From NCBI GenBank assembly GCA_023954355.1, contig JAMLID010000005.1, positions 1-38,091 of the forward strand: a stretch of DNA of 38,091 bases, read 5' to 3'. Shown piece after piece: positions 26,355 through 35,526 of this stretch. A program made the position numbers and the translations under genes. How positions within the stretch are numbered: the stretch's first letter is position 1; each line of letters begins with the position of its first letter. The notes below the pieces were generated by a model that made no database searches, was not told the DNA's origin, and saw nothing but the letters and a program-made list of their open reading frames with translations. Origin of the DNA: Oligoflexia bacterium (lineage in GTDB: Bacteria; Bdellovibrionota; UBA1018; CAIPTA01).

Positions 26355-27077
26355 ATGGGAGCTCAACTACCTAAGCATATTGCGATCATTATGGACGGTA
26401 ATGGTCGTTGGGCGAAAAGGCGAAAGCATAATCGCGTTTTTGGGCACTCTCGAGGTGTTGAGCGTGCTCGCTCTGTAACCAGAGAGTGTGCAAAACTAGG
26501 AATAGAGGCACTTACCCTATACACATTCTCTACAGAAAATTGGAACCGCCCAGAAACAGAAGTAAATTTTTTAATGAAGCTTCTACTTCGATATCTCAAA
26601 CATGAAACTCAAGAGTTAATTGAAAATAATCTTCGATTCAAGGCCATCGGCTTTCTTAATATGCTACCGAAAGCTATTCAAACTGAATTGTCCAGACTCG
26701 AACAAGCCACTTCATCTAATACAGGAATGAGATTAAATATTGCACTCTCTTATGGCTCTCGCCAAGAACTCACCTCTGCATTTAAAGCATTGGCACATAA
26801 ATTAATAACAAATGAAATGTCTTTACAGGACATCACAGAACAAAAAATCGAAGAACACCTATTTACAAGAGAATGCCCAGACCCTGATCTCTTGATTCGT
26901 ACTGGAGGAGAACAAAGAATCTCTAATTTTTTACTTTGGCAAATGGCCTATACAGAGCTTTATTTTGTAGAAAAATGCTGGCCAGATTTTGAAATCGCTG
27001 ACTTAAAATCAGCAATAGATTCTTTCGACTCTAGAGAAAGAAGATTTGGAAACGTAGGCAATGAATCGAGAGCATAA
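26355..27077 (+). CDS. uppS: Undecaprenyl diphosphate synthase
   Basis: This cis-prenyltransferase makes the C55 carrier lipid for peptidoglycan and surface polysaccharides. The protein has 240 residues. The substrate motif IAIIMDGNGRWAKRR holds catalytic Asp14; YTFSTENWNRP and PDLLIRTGGEQRISNFLLWQ with AYTELYF complete the active site. GAGG precedes the ATG. It overlaps cdsA by 17 bases. A natural partner for the mtgA transglycosylase elsewhere in the window. Confidence 0.97.
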   Translation: MGAQLPKHIAIIMDGNGRWAKRRKHNRVFGHSRGVERARSVTRECAKLGIEALTLYTFSTENWNRPETEVNFLMKLLLRYLKHETQELIENNLRFKAIGFLNMLPKAIQTELSRLEQATSSNTGMRLNIALSYGSRQELTSAFKALAHKLITNEMSLQDITEQKIEEHLFTRECPDPDLLIRTGGEQRISNFLLWQMAYTELYFVEKCWPDFEIADLKSAIDSFDSRERRFGNVGNESRA

Positions 27078-27873
27078 ATTACGTTGGATAGCCGCAGTCT
27101 TAGGAGCTTGTTTTTTATTTGGTTCGTATTACTTTTTAGGCCATTTGGGACTCATTCTATTAACAATTTTAATTTCTTGTGTGGGCTACTGGGAATTTCT
27201 TAGTTTTCTAGAATTAAAAAAATTTCCAAAATTCTCTTCTTTAATTGCAGGGATTTTTTTATCTTCTTGGCTTAATTTTTCGTTACCAGGCGAAACCCTA
27301 GCACTTTTTTTGGCTATTTTTTCTCTCGTACTAGTCTCTATGGCGAGAGCACACCAAGGGCCCCAAGAGATTCTTACGCATGAATACCAGTCACTACAAT
27401 TTCGCACCTTTGGTCTTGTTTACCTGGTATTCTTTTCTTCTTTTGTACCAAAAATCCACACCCTTCCCTTCGGATCAAGTGCAATTCTTTTTCTGCTTCT
27501 ACTCATTTGGGGAGGCGACACTGCCGCTTATTATGGGGGAAAACTTTTAGGAAAACATAAGCTCTCATCTTTTATTAGCCCGGGTAAAACCTGGGAAGGC
27601 TCGATTGCGGCACTTTTGTTTTGCGCATTCTTGGCTGTAGGCTTTTCTCATTACGGTTTAAGCCCTATCCCCACACTAACGCTGATTGTTATTTCTATAC
27701 TTACCTCTGCTGTTGCTCAATTAGGAGACCTAGTAGAGTCTTTTGTGAAGAGGGCACACAGCCGCAAAGATAGTGGAGGTATTATTCCAGGGCATGGTGG
27801 AGTATTCGACCGTTTCGATAGCCTTATTTTGGCCGCTCCCTTCTTCTATTTTCTTTTGGTTTTCAGCCTATAA
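27061..27873 (+). CDS. cdsA: Phosphatidate cytidylyltransferase
   Basis: It makes CDP-diacylglycerol for phospholipid synthesis. It is a polytopic inner membrane protein of 270 residues with about eight hydrophobic segments. The C-terminal family signature is complete: SFVKRAHSRKDSGGIIPGHG continuing to GVFDRFD (residues 227-253). The loop GGDTAAYYGGKLLGKHKL and SPGKTWEGS are conserved too. The start lies within the end of uppS, and rseP follows after 24 bases. Confidence 0.97.
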   Translation: MNREHKLRWIAAVLGACFLFGSYYFLGHLGLILLTILISCVGYWEFLSFLELKKFPKFSSLIAGIFLSSWLNFSLPGETLALFLAIFSLVLVSMARAHQGPQEILTHEYQSLQFRTFGLVYLVFFSSFVPKIHTLPFGSSAILFLLLLIWGGDTAAYYGGKLLGKHKLSSFISPGKTWEGSIAALLFCAFLAVGFSHYGLSPIPTLTLIVISILTSAVAQLGDLVESFVKRAHSRKDSGGIIPGHGGVFDRFDSLILAAPFFYFLLVFSL

Positions 27874-27897
27874 GCAGATCGTGCTAAACTCTTTCCT

Positions 27898-29595
27898 ATG
27901 CCAGCATTTATACAACCAATTTTAGGTACTTTAGAATACGCTTTCGCCATCATAACTCTACTTGGAGGAGTGATTGCCATCCACGAGTTAGGACACTTTC
28001 TTTTTGCAAAATGGTGTGGAATCAGAGTCGATACTTTCTCTATCGGCTTTGGCCCCAAACTATTTGCAAAAAAATTTGGAGAAACCGAGTATTGCTTATC
28101 CCTGATTCCTTTAGGTGGGTTTGTAAAAATTTACGGACAAGATCCAGAAGAATTAGAAAAAGACGAAAACCCTACTCCAGAACGTGCCTTCGTCAAAAAA
28201 AGTTTATTACAAAAAATTTCTGTTCTTTTTGGTGGACCACTTTTTAATTATCTCTTAGCTATAGCAATTTTCGCTCTCCTAGCTGTAGCTGGTGTACAAA
28301 AATTACCTGCGGTTGCTACAAGAGTTGTCTCCTCTTCTCCAGCGTTTGATGCTGGATTACGCTCAGGCGATGTTATTTTAAGCATTGATGGTGAAAAAAC
28401 AAAAACCTACGACGAGGTCCTAAGCTTTATTGCTAAAAACCCAGATAAGACATTGAATTTTTCTATTTTGCGTGACGGATTACCTGTCAATCTTGATATT
28501 CCTGTTCAAAAAGAACATGCACTAACTCCCTATGGTGAACCTTCAATTGCAGGGCTCTTAGAAGGAATCGATCCGCTTGCTCGTGAGCCAATTATGGCAA
28601 CAACAGTAAAGGGCCAACCTTGGGGATTCGAATCCGGAGATAAAATTTTATCTGTTTCGGGTACTGCAATTAGCTCGTGGGAAGATTTAGAAAAAGTTTT
28701 AGAGAAATACCTACAGTCGCACCCAACTCAAGTCGTTTTTGAAGTTGAAAGATCGGGAAAAAAACTAGAGTTAATAGGCTCAATTAAATCGTCTGCGAAA
28801 TATTCATCGGCTATTGATTTTCTAAACAAAAACGGAATCTATAATCCAGAGCTTTTCATTCAAGAAGTCATGCCAGACTCACCTGCAGCGATTGCTGGAA
28901 TAAAAAAAGGTGATCGCATTGTTAGCGCAAACGGAAAAAACGTTTTTAGTTTTGAACACCTAAGAACAGTAATTCAAAACACTGGTGAATCTCTTTTAGG
29001 AAAAGAAACTGCGAATAAAGAGGCAACATTCCCTATCGTTATTGAAAGGGAGGGGAAAAATACCACTCTTCAATCTTCTTTAAAATCTACTACTGGCAAA
29101 GATCTTTTAGGTAATACTATCGTGACCTATACCATCGGAATAGCTTCTGATGGCAAACCTAAAATGCCTTCGAATATTCTTTTTGAAAGAACATTAAACC
29201 CCTTCAAAGCGCTCTGGATCGGCTCAGCAGAGACACTTAATCACACTATAATGACAGTAGTTGGATTAAAAAAACTTGCCTTTGGAGAGGTGTCAGCAAA
29301 AACAGTTGGCGGGCCTATTATGATCGGGAAAATCGCTGGAGATACGTTCTCGCATCGCGGGTGGAGAGATTTTTTAAGAATCATGGCGATCATATCCATT
29401 AGCCTTGGTGTATTTAATTTGATTCCTATCCCTATCTTGGATGGCGGTCATATTGTATTTGCTGTAGTAGAATCTATTCGTGGCAAACCGATTCCACAAA
29501 GTGTACAACAAGCAGCTCTTAAAGTTGGGCTTTCTTTGATTCTCGTGCTTATGGTTTTTGCCATCTACAATGATGTCACTAGAGTTCTCCCATAA
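27898..29595 (+). CDS. rseP: Site-2 protease RseP with three PDZ domains
   Basis: This intramembrane zinc protease cuts anti-sigma factors or remnant signal peptides. Active-site HELGH (29-33) lies in the first membrane helix, and the third metal ligand Asp515 in NLIPIPILDGG (507-517) near the C-terminus. At 565 residues it is longer than E. coli RseP (about 450). Three PDZ-like repeats are visible at about 136-203 (AFDAGLRSGDVILSIDG), 229-297 (WGFESGDKILSVSGTAISSW) and 317-397 (AAIAGIKKGDRIVSANGKNV). No Shine-Dalgarno stands out before the ATG. The sigma factor or anti-sigma target is not in this window. Confidence 0.95.
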   Translation: MPAFIQPILGTLEYAFAIITLLGGVIAIHELGHFLFAKWCGIRVDTFSIGFGPKLFAKKFGETEYCLSLIPLGGFVKIYGQDPEELEKDENPTPERAFVKKSLLQKISVLFGGPLFNYLLAIAIFALLAVAGVQKLPAVATRVVSSSPAFDAGLRSGDVILSIDGEKTKTYDEVLSFIAKNPDKTLNFSILRDGLPVNLDIPVQKEHALTPYGEPSIAGLLEGIDPLAREPIMATTVKGQPWGFESGDKILSVSGTAISSWEDLEKVLEKYLQSHPTQVVFEVERSGKKLELIGSIKSSAKYSSAIDFLNKNGIYNPELFIQEVMPDSPAAIAGIKKGDRIVSANGKNVFSFEHLRTVIQNTGESLLGKETANKEATFPIVIEREGKNTTLQSSLKSTTGKDLLGNTIVTYTIGIASDGKPKMPSNILFERTLNPFKALWIGSAETLNHTIMTVVGLKKLAFGEVSAKTVGGPIMIGKIAGDTFSHRGWRDFLRIMAIISISLGVFNLIPIPILDGGHIVFAVVESIRGKPIPQSVQQAALKVGLSLILVLMVFAIYNDVTRVLP

Positions 29596-29611
29596 GTTTT
29601 ATGGGAGAACT
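29583..29611 (+). promoter_or_regulatory. Inverted repeat at the rseP-tsaB junction
   Basis: Arms AGTTCTCCCAT (29583-29593) and ATGGGAGAACT (29601-29611) are perfect 11-bp complements with a 7-base loop. The rseP stop codon (29593-29595) starts at the top of the left arm and the tsaB ATG (29601-29603) is paired in the right arm. A ribosome finishing rseP would open it, which suggests translational coupling. Confidence 0.55.
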
Positions 29612-30251
29612 ACATCTAGCTCTTGATACTTCTAGTTCTATACCAATTGCCTGCATAGCAAAAAAATCTGAGCTTCTTCTAGAGTGGTCTGGCGAAGAGG
29701 GAATGAAGCATCACGAAACTCTATTACAAGGCATACATTCACTTTTCTCAAAAACAAAAACTAGACCACAGGACTTATCTTTTATCTCTGTTGGTATAGG
29801 CCCTGGTCTTTTTACCGGCCTTCGTATCGGAATCACTACTGCTAAGTTTCTCGCAGAACCTATTACGATTTCTTGTGTACCCGTGTCTTCTCTTGAAGCC
29901 CTTCTGTACCCGTATCTAGATTCTGCTCAAAGAGTTTGGGCCATTGGAGATGCTCGCTCTGGTAGAATTTATTATCGCAGCTCTTTAGACCAAGATGACT
30001 CTAATGAAAAAATAGGATTCCCCGACGACTTATCGTCTCTAATGAAAGAGGGTGACCTCGCCTGTGGAGAAGGAGCACTCCTATATAAAGATAAGTGGCC
30101 AAGTGGAATACAGGTTCTTGAAACCCCTCTTGCTGCAAGCTCTATAGCGCACCTTGGTTATCAGAAATTTCAAAAAAGTGATACATTACCGCCAGAAAAG
30201 TTAGACGCAAAATATTTGAAAATAGATTCTTATCAATATGAAAAAAAATAA
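29601..30251 (+). CDS. tsaB: tRNA threonylcarbamoyladenosine synthesis protein TsaB
   Basis: It is a partner of TsaD and TsaE in making t6A37 on ANN-reading tRNAs. The protein has 216 residues. The ASKHA-type fold shows LALDTSSSIPIACI near the N-terminus, HHETLLQGI, and the signature SVGIGPGLFTGLRIGITTAK. Then comes WAIGDARSGRIYY. The catalytic-type metal ligands of TsaD are not expected in TsaB. It starts five bases after rseP, inside a hairpin, and overlaps the M61 peptidase start by 14 bases. Confidence 0.92.
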   Translation: MGELHLALDTSSSIPIACIAKKSELLLEWSGEEGMKHHETLLQGIHSLFSKTKTRPQDLSFISVGIGPGLFTGLRIGITTAKFLAEPITISCVPVSSLEALLYPYLDSAQRVWAIGDARSGRIYYRSSLDQDDSNEKIGFPDDLSSLMKEGDLACGEGALLYKDKWPSGIQVLETPLAASSIAHLGYQKFQKSDTLPPEKLDAKYLKIDSYQYEKK

Positions 30252-31935
30252 TTACTTGATCGAAATTGATATCAGCCAAGGTGAGACTAAACGCGCAAAA
30301 GTTACCATTCATGCTAAAGACATACCACTACCTCCCTCTTTAGATTTTCCCGTATGGACACCTGGAAGCTACTTAGTAAGAGAGTATTCGCGCCACATCA
30401 CGCTCTTACACCCTGGAGAAAAGCGAGAGAAAAATCGTTGGTATATAGGAACGAATACTAAAAAAGTATCCTATGAGGTTTATTGTAACGAAAAAACAGT
30501 GAGAACCTCTTATATAGAAGAAAACTATGCGGTACTCGTAGGGGCTACATTACTTCCGTTTTTACCAGGGAGTTTCACAGTTACATTAAAGGTCTCTCCA
30601 GAGACAAAATTCGTTCAATCTGCTTTAAATTTTAAAAAAACAAAGAAAAATATATGGACGGCAAATGTACGCGACTATGACCAGTGGGTAGACTGTCCTA
30701 TCGTAACAGCAATCTCCGACCATGGAGAAATTCAAAAATTTAAAATTCACGGTATTACCCATCACATCGCCTGGGTCGGTACTGCCTGCAATAAACCAAT
30801 GGGAGACATCACAGAGGCCTTTAAAAAAATTGCTCAACAGACGATTCGAATGTTTGGTGGGGCTCCCTTTAAGGAGTATTGGTTTCTTCTGCACTTTGGT
30901 CAAAAGCATTATGGTGGTTTAGAGCATAGAAACTCTCAGTTGAGTCAATTTGATGGTTCTTTACTTCATGAAAAAAAATTATGGGATGGCTTTTTGCGGC
31001 TTATTGCTCATGAGTATTTTCATTCCTGGAACGTAAAATCTATTAGACCCAAAGCTCTGGGCCCGTTTAATTATTTTGCTGAAAACTATACGCAAGATAT
31101 CTGGTTTGCCGAAGGGCTTACTGATTATTTTGATGATCTAATTCCTCTAGCTTGCGGATTCATAGACTCTAAAGCTTACTGGGAATCAAGAATCAAAGAT
31201 GCAAATCTTCTAACCGATGGACTACCTGCTCACTCTAGGAGATCGCTTGCTGATACGAGCTTTGATGCCTGGATTCGCTATTATCGCCCAGATGAAGACA
31301 GCATCAATACAGATGTAAGCTATTACTCTAAAGGTGCACTCTTGGGTTGGTGCTGGGATGCGCACTTACAAAAAAGTAGCAAAAGAAAATGGTCTCTTGA
31401 AAAACTTATGAAAGAGATTTGGAAAGAATTCGGAGTAGACGAATCGGAGACTTTGCAAAAAGCTCAACCAGGATTTACAAGAACTCAGCTTTTGTCTTTT
31501 GCCGAAGCCAAAACAAAAATAAAACAAAAGTCTCTTGTAGAAGACTGGGTAACAGCTAAGAAACCACTTCCTTGGAAAAATGCAGCTAAATACTTCGGTG
31601 TCGAAATAAAAGAAACAGTAAAAGATCTTTTTTTCCATTCTACTGGAATCGTACTTCAGCAAAAAGAAGGATTACGAGCACATAAAGTTCTCTCTAATTC
31701 TGCTGCTGAACAGGCTGCTATAGCGCCTGGAGATGAAATCCTCGCCATAAATAATGTTCGCATTACAGATATAGAAAACGCACAAAAAGCCATCGATGCT
31801 ATTAAAGAAGCAAAAGAGTTTTCTCTATTAATTAGTCGAACAGGCCGCATTTATATAAAAAGCCTTCGCATTAAAAAGCATAAAGAAGTTGGCGTGGAGT
31901 ATACCCTTGATCTTCAAAAAAGCACTATCCGCTAA
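30238..31935 (+). CDS. M61 family peptidase with C-terminal PDZ
   Basis: The protein has 565 residues. An N-terminal beta-sandwich (about 1-170) with the start YLIEIDISQGETKRAKVTIH and WTPGSYLVREYSRHI matches the M61 glycyl-aminopeptidase family. The gluzincin active site is HEYFH (258-262), with Glu292 in the AEGLTDYF context as third ligand and GGLEH (226-230) before it. A PDZ domain covers about 465-545 (AAIAPGDEILAINNVRITDI). There is no signal peptide, so it is likely cytoplasmic. Known members cleave N-terminal Gly or Ala; the natural substrate is unknown. It is in the same transcript as tsaB by overlap. Confidence 0.92.
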   Translation: MKKNNYLIEIDISQGETKRAKVTIHAKDIPLPPSLDFPVWTPGSYLVREYSRHITLLHPGEKREKNRWYIGTNTKKVSYEVYCNEKTVRTSYIEENYAVLVGATLLPFLPGSFTVTLKVSPETKFVQSALNFKKTKKNIWTANVRDYDQWVDCPIVTAISDHGEIQKFKIHGITHHIAWVGTACNKPMGDITEAFKKIAQQTIRMFGGAPFKEYWFLLHFGQKHYGGLEHRNSQLSQFDGSLLHEKKLWDGFLRLIAHEYFHSWNVKSIRPKALGPFNYFAENYTQDIWFAEGLTDYFDDLIPLACGFIDSKAYWESRIKDANLLTDGLPAHSRRSLADTSFDAWIRYYRPDEDSINTDVSYYSKGALLGWCWDAHLQKSSKRKWSLEKLMKEIWKEFGVDESETLQKAQPGFTRTQLLSFAEAKTKIKQKSLVEDWVTAKKPLPWKNAAKYFGVEIKETVKDLFFHSTGIVLQQKEGLRAHKVLSNSAAEQAAIAPGDEILAINNVRITDIENAQKAIDAIKEAKEFSLLISRTGRIYIKSLRIKKHKEVGVEYTLDLQKSTIR

Positions 31936-32755
31936 AGTAGCAGTACTGATACGAACCAAAGATCGCCCGCACTTTCTTAGAAGAACTTTAGACGATCTTG
32001 CTCAACAAACAATGCGTGATTGGTGTGCTGCAATCATTAATGACGGCCCAGATGCTGCAAGTATTCATGCGACATTAGAAACTTATCCAGAAAATTTTCG
32101 AAAAAAAACAACTGTACTTACCCTGCCCCAAACCATCGGTAGAGGCACAGGGCTTCATTTGAATTTGGGAATCAAACATACAGACTCTGATTATATAACC
32201 ATACATGATGATGACGACACCTGGGATACAAGATTTCTTGAAAAGACTCTTCAATCTATAGAAGGTTATTCAGCTGTAGTAACACAATCTTATCTGATTA
32301 AAGAAGAAGTGCTAGAGAATGCTCTCGTAGAGAAAAGCAAAGAAATTTATGAACCTTGGCAGCAGCATGAAATTTCACTATTTCGCTTAGCTGAGAGCCT
32401 AACTTTTCCTCCTATTGCCATGATTTTTCGTCGCTCTATTCTACCTATAATCGGTGCGTTTGATGACAAACTAGGCCCACTAGAAGACTGGGAATTTGCT
32501 CTTAGATTATTCTCCGAAGGTCCCGTATTTTTTCTTGAAGAGCCTTTGGCAAATTACCACAAGCGCATAAATGCAGACGAAATAAACAGTAATACCCAAG
32601 AAAAATTACAAAAACTTTATGGTAAATTAGATATTGCCATCCGAAATAAATTCTTAAGAGAAGACCTTCGTACAGGAAAAATGGGGCTTGGTTTTTTATT
32701 AAATATATCCGCGAATCAAGGACGAATTCTTAGAGAGTTATTGCAAGAAAAATGA
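31907..32755 (+). CDS. GT2 family glycosyltransferase
   Basis: The chosen start is a TTG at 31907, with TGGAG seven bases before; a TTG at 31889 would add six residues. It overlaps the M61 end by 29 bases. The 282 residues open with AVLIRTKDRPHFLRRTLDDL, the GT2 nucleotide-binding start, and have the metal-binding DDDDTWDTRF in the expected place. GPLEDWEFALRLF supplies the ED-type catalytic base region. Donor and acceptor are unknown; surface polysaccharide or glycoprotein synthesis is the usual role. The next gene starts in its stop codon (ATGA). Confidence 0.85.
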   Translation: MIFKKALSAKVAVLIRTKDRPHFLRRTLDDLAQQTMRDWCAAIINDGPDAASIHATLETYPENFRKKTTVLTLPQTIGRGTGLHLNLGIKHTDSDYITIHDDDDTWDTRFLEKTLQSIEGYSAVVTQSYLIKEEVLENALVEKSKEIYEPWQQHEISLFRLAESLTFPPIAMIFRRSILPIIGAFDDKLGPLEDWEFALRLFSEGPVFFLEEPLANYHKRINADEINSNTQEKLQKLYGKLDIAIRNKFLREDLRTGKMGLGFLLNISANQGRILRELLQEK

Positions 32756-33453
32756 GTACCGTAGCTATTGCCTATCTTTGCAGAGAAAAAGATGAAGAAG
32801 AAATTGTTTATTGCTTACAGTCCATTGCGAAAAATACTATAGACCATACAAATCTAAAAATTTTCTTAATCCACAAGCAAATTTCTCTTTTTTTTAGAGA
32901 GCAGGTGTTAACACAAATCCCTTCTAGCCTTGAAGTCGAGTGGATAGAAGTTTTTCCTCATTCTTTCTTAAACGACCTAAAAATTACTGCATTATCTCAA
33001 CTAGAAATACTTATTTCTAAAGAGATTGAAACTCTACTTGTACTACAGGGATCTTTATATTTTCACTCAAGCGTCCATGAGGTTTTGCGTCTTACTGTCG
33101 AGAAAGTTTCCATGGCACGAAATTTACAAGACCAATACCAGACTGCCGCAAAAGAATTTTTAACCGTTTGGAAAAAGAAAGATATTTCACCATCAGAAAT
33201 TTATTTCAATACAAACGTAATCTTAATCAATAGAAAGTACTGGCAAAGAGAAGATCTATCTCAAAAGATTCATCGCACCTATGAAGACCTTGAAGCTAAG
33301 AATATCCCTAATTCACTACTTATCAATATAAGCTTAAAAAATGACATTGAACCATTAGCTGAGGTATGGAACAAACAGATTCCACGGCAAGAGTATTTAC
33401 AAAACAAAAGTCCAGAGAAGAATAAAAACGCAAAACTCATCCAAGCCCTTTAA
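32752..33453 (+). CDS. GT8-like protein, apparently lacking the DxD motif
   Basis: The protein has 233 residues. It starts STVAIAYLCREKDEEEIVYCLQSIAKNT, like the first strand and helix of GT8 (LgtC-type) transferases. EIYFNTNVILINRKYWQRED (about 147-166) resembles the GT8 yFNsGvlliN motif, with a trailing WNKQIP. However, the place of the YLDxD metal-binding motif reads LLVLQGSLYF, with no acid, and the DQD/LN stretch reads NSLLIN. If the match is right the protein is a catalytically degenerate transferase, perhaps a partner of the GT2 enzyme it is coupled to by ATGA. The family assignment is moderate. Confidence 0.5.
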   Translation: MSTVAIAYLCREKDEEEIVYCLQSIAKNTIDHTNLKIFLIHKQISLFFREQVLTQIPSSLEVEWIEVFPHSFLNDLKITALSQLEILISKEIETLLVLQGSLYFHSSVHEVLRLTVEKVSMARNLQDQYQTAAKEFLTVWKKKDISPSEIYFNTNVILINRKYWQREDLSQKIHRTYEDLEAKNIPNSLLINISLKNDIEPLAEVWNKQIPRQEYLQNKSPEKNKNAKLIQAL

Positions 33454-33513
33454 TGACACTTTAGATAATCGAAATAGGAGCAATTAACTAATTGATATTA
33501 TTAATTATTTTAT

Positions 33514-33542
33514 TTCACACGAAAGCAGTAAAAAACTATACT
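33514..33542 (+). promoter_or_regulatory. Sigma70-type promoter of the deo operon
   Basis: TTCACA (33514-33519), a 17-base spacer and TATACT (33537-33542), each 5/6 to consensus, 42 bases before the deoC ATG. The 130 bases between 33453 and 33584 are AT-rich and contain no gene. No palindrome of the DeoR or CytR kind is obvious. Confidence 0.65.
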
Positions 33543-33583
33543 TTCTTCTTAAATTTTACAGCTACAGCTGGTAATTCTAGCTT

Positions 33584-34333
33584 ATGACCCCTATCGAAAT
33601 CCAAAAAAAAGCGATCGATCTTTTAGCATCAAATTCTTTCGAAAAAGAAAATTTAGCTTGGACAGCTGCACTTATCGATCACACTATCCTAAAAGTAGAG
33701 ACTACCAAAGCACAAGTACAAGCAGTATGCGAAGAAGCACTAGAGTATGGATTCGCCACGGTTTGTGTTCGCCTCGCTCATCTTAAATTGGCTGCTAATC
33801 TTTTAGAAGGTTCATCTGTTAAGCCCATAGCAGTAGTTGGGTTTCCAACAGGAGCAGAAAGCACCAAAGAGAAAGTTTTTGAAACGCGCGAAGCACTCTC
33901 TTTGGGAGCAAAAGAAATCGATATGGTAATCTCTATAGGTCAAACCAAAAGCCATGAGTGGAAAAATGTATTTCAAGATATAGCTGAAGTTGTCCTTGCG
34001 GCTGAAAAAACTCCCGTAAAAGTGATCCTAGAAACATGCGCTCTCACAAATGAAGAAAAAATAGCCGCTTCGGCTATCGTAAAATCAGCAGGAGCAGCCT
34101 TTGTAAAAACATCTACAGGATTCTCAACCGCTGGAGCCACAGTAGAAGATATCACTCTTATGCGATCTATAGTCGGCCCCGTTATGGGTGTAAAAGCAAG
34201 TGGAGGCATACGAACACCAAAAGATGTTTTGACTATGCTTGCCGCCGGAGCAAATCGCATCGGTGCCTCAGCGGGACCAGCACTTATTGGAGCAAAAAAA
34301 GCTGATCGAAAAGAAGGGACTAGTCTATACTAG
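33584..34333 (+). CDS. deoC: Deoxyribose-phosphate aldolase
   Basis: It splits 2-deoxyribose-5-phosphate to acetaldehyde and glyceraldehyde-3-phosphate. The protein has 249 residues, normal length. The Schiff-base Lys175 lies in FVKTSTGF, the second Lys204 in GVKASGG and Asp113 in EIDMVIS. The start LIDHTILK and the VGFPTGAESTKEKVFE stretch are typical. It is the first gene of the nucleoside operon. A small ACTAGT hairpin lies at its stop codon. Confidence 0.97.
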   Translation: MTPIEIQKKAIDLLASNSFEKENLAWTAALIDHTILKVETTKAQVQAVCEEALEYGFATVCVRLAHLKLAANLLEGSSVKPIAVVGFPTGAESTKEKVFETREALSLGAKEIDMVISIGQTKSHEWKNVFQDIAEVVLAAEKTPVKVILETCALTNEEKIAASAIVKSAGAAFVKTSTGFSTAGATVEDITLMRSIVGPVMGVKASGGIRTPKDVLTMLAAGANRIGASAGPALIGAKKADRKEGTSLY

Positions 34334-34341
34334 TAAGCGGT

Positions 34342-35526
34342 ATGAGTCGTTATAAAAGAATTTTTCTCACCGTATTGGATAGTGTAGGCATTGGAGAAAT
34401 GCCTGATGCCGCTGATTTTGGTGATAAAGGAGGCGATACTTTAGGAAATATTTTACGTAATGTAAAAAATCCTAGTCTTCCTAATTTAGAAAAAATGGGT
34501 TTAGGTTGCATTCGCTCCCTTGAAGGAATCACTTGCCCCACAAAAACCATAGCTTACTACGGTAAATGCGCAGAACTTGCGAAGGGAAAAGATACAACAA
34601 CTGGTCACTGGGAAATGAGTGGCCTAGAAGTAACAAGGCCTTTTCCTACATTTTACGACGGCTTTCCTGAAGATTTTATCCAAAAATTTATTGCTGAAGC
34701 GAAAGTTGATGGTGTGTTAGGAAATATTCCAGCTAGCGGAACAGAAATTATACAAACATTTGGTGATGAACATACTCTATCTAAAAAACCTATCGTATAT
34801 ACGAGCGCTGACTCGGTTTTTCAAATTGCCTGTCACGAGGAACACTTTGGCCTAGATCGATTATATGAAATCTGTAAGGTGGCAAGAACTCTCTGTGATG
34901 ATTTAGGTGTGGCTAGAGTAATTGCTCGACCATTTATTGGATCAAACGGAAAATACACTCGAACAAAAAATCGAAAAGACTACTCTGTAGCATTGCCAGA
35001 CACAACCTTAATGGATCACCTGCTATCGGCCTCTGTTAAAACCATCAGTATCGGAAAAGTGGCAAGCATTTATTCTGAGCAAGGATTTTCTGAAAAAATA
35101 AAAGCCTCAGATAATAGAGAAATTTTTTCTGCAATTCTTACCCAAATCCAAAACTTAGATTCTGGTTTTGTATTTGCCAACCTAGTCGACTTTGACATGC
35201 TTTATGGCCACAGAAGAAACATTCAAGGTTACTATGATGAGCTTGCTTGGTTTGATCAAAATATTCCCCTTTTGTTTCAAAACCTAAAAGAAGATGATTT
35301 ATTGCTTTTTACTGCTGACCATGGAAACGATCCAACCTTTCATGGCTCTGACCACACTAGAGAGTATGTTCCTCTTTTAGCTTACTCTATAAAAAGCCAA
35401 AAAGATGGTGGGGGCAATCTAGGTATTCGACAATCTTTTGCAGATATCGGACAAACCATTTTAGAAAATTTTGTTCCTAAGAAAAAATTAAAAATTGGTA
35501 AAAGCTTTTTACAGGAGCTTATATGA
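34342..35526 (+). CDS. deoB: Phosphopentomutase
   Basis: It interconverts (deoxy)ribose-1-phosphate and the 5-phosphate, linking the phosphorylases to the aldolase. It is a 394-residue alkaline-phosphatase-fold enzyme. The metal site pieces are present: LTVLDSVGIGEMPDA (Asp13), GKDTTTGHWEMSG with the phosphorylatable Thr, VDFDMLYGHRRN, and TADHGNDPTFHGSDHTREYVP (this last run is the two-metal His/Asp site). It overlaps the next gene by four bases (ATGA). Confidence 0.97.
   Translation: MSRYKRIFLTVLDSVGIGEMPDAADFGDKGGDTLGNILRNVKNPSLPNLEKMGLGCIRSLEGITCPTKTIAYYGKCAELAKGKDTTTGHWEMSGLEVTRPFPTFYDGFPEDFIQKFIAEAKVDGVLGNIPASGTEIIQTFGDEHTLSKKPIVYTSADSVFQIACHEEHFGLDRLYEICKVARTLCDDLGVARVIARPFIGSNGKYTRTKNRKDYSVALPDTTLMDHLLSASVKTISIGKVASIYSEQGFSEKIKASDNREIFSAILTQIQNLDSGFVFANLVDFDMLYGHRRNIQGYYDELAWFDQNIPLLFQNLKEDDLLLFTADHGNDPTFHGSDHTREYVPLLAYSIKSQKDGGGNLGIRQSFADIGQTILENFVPKKKLKIGKSFLQELI

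Noticed and set aside
34319..34334. ACTAGT-CTAT-ACTAGT hairpin at the deoC stop
   Set aside because: Six AT-rich pairs only, inside an operon; not enough for a terminator or regulatory claim.
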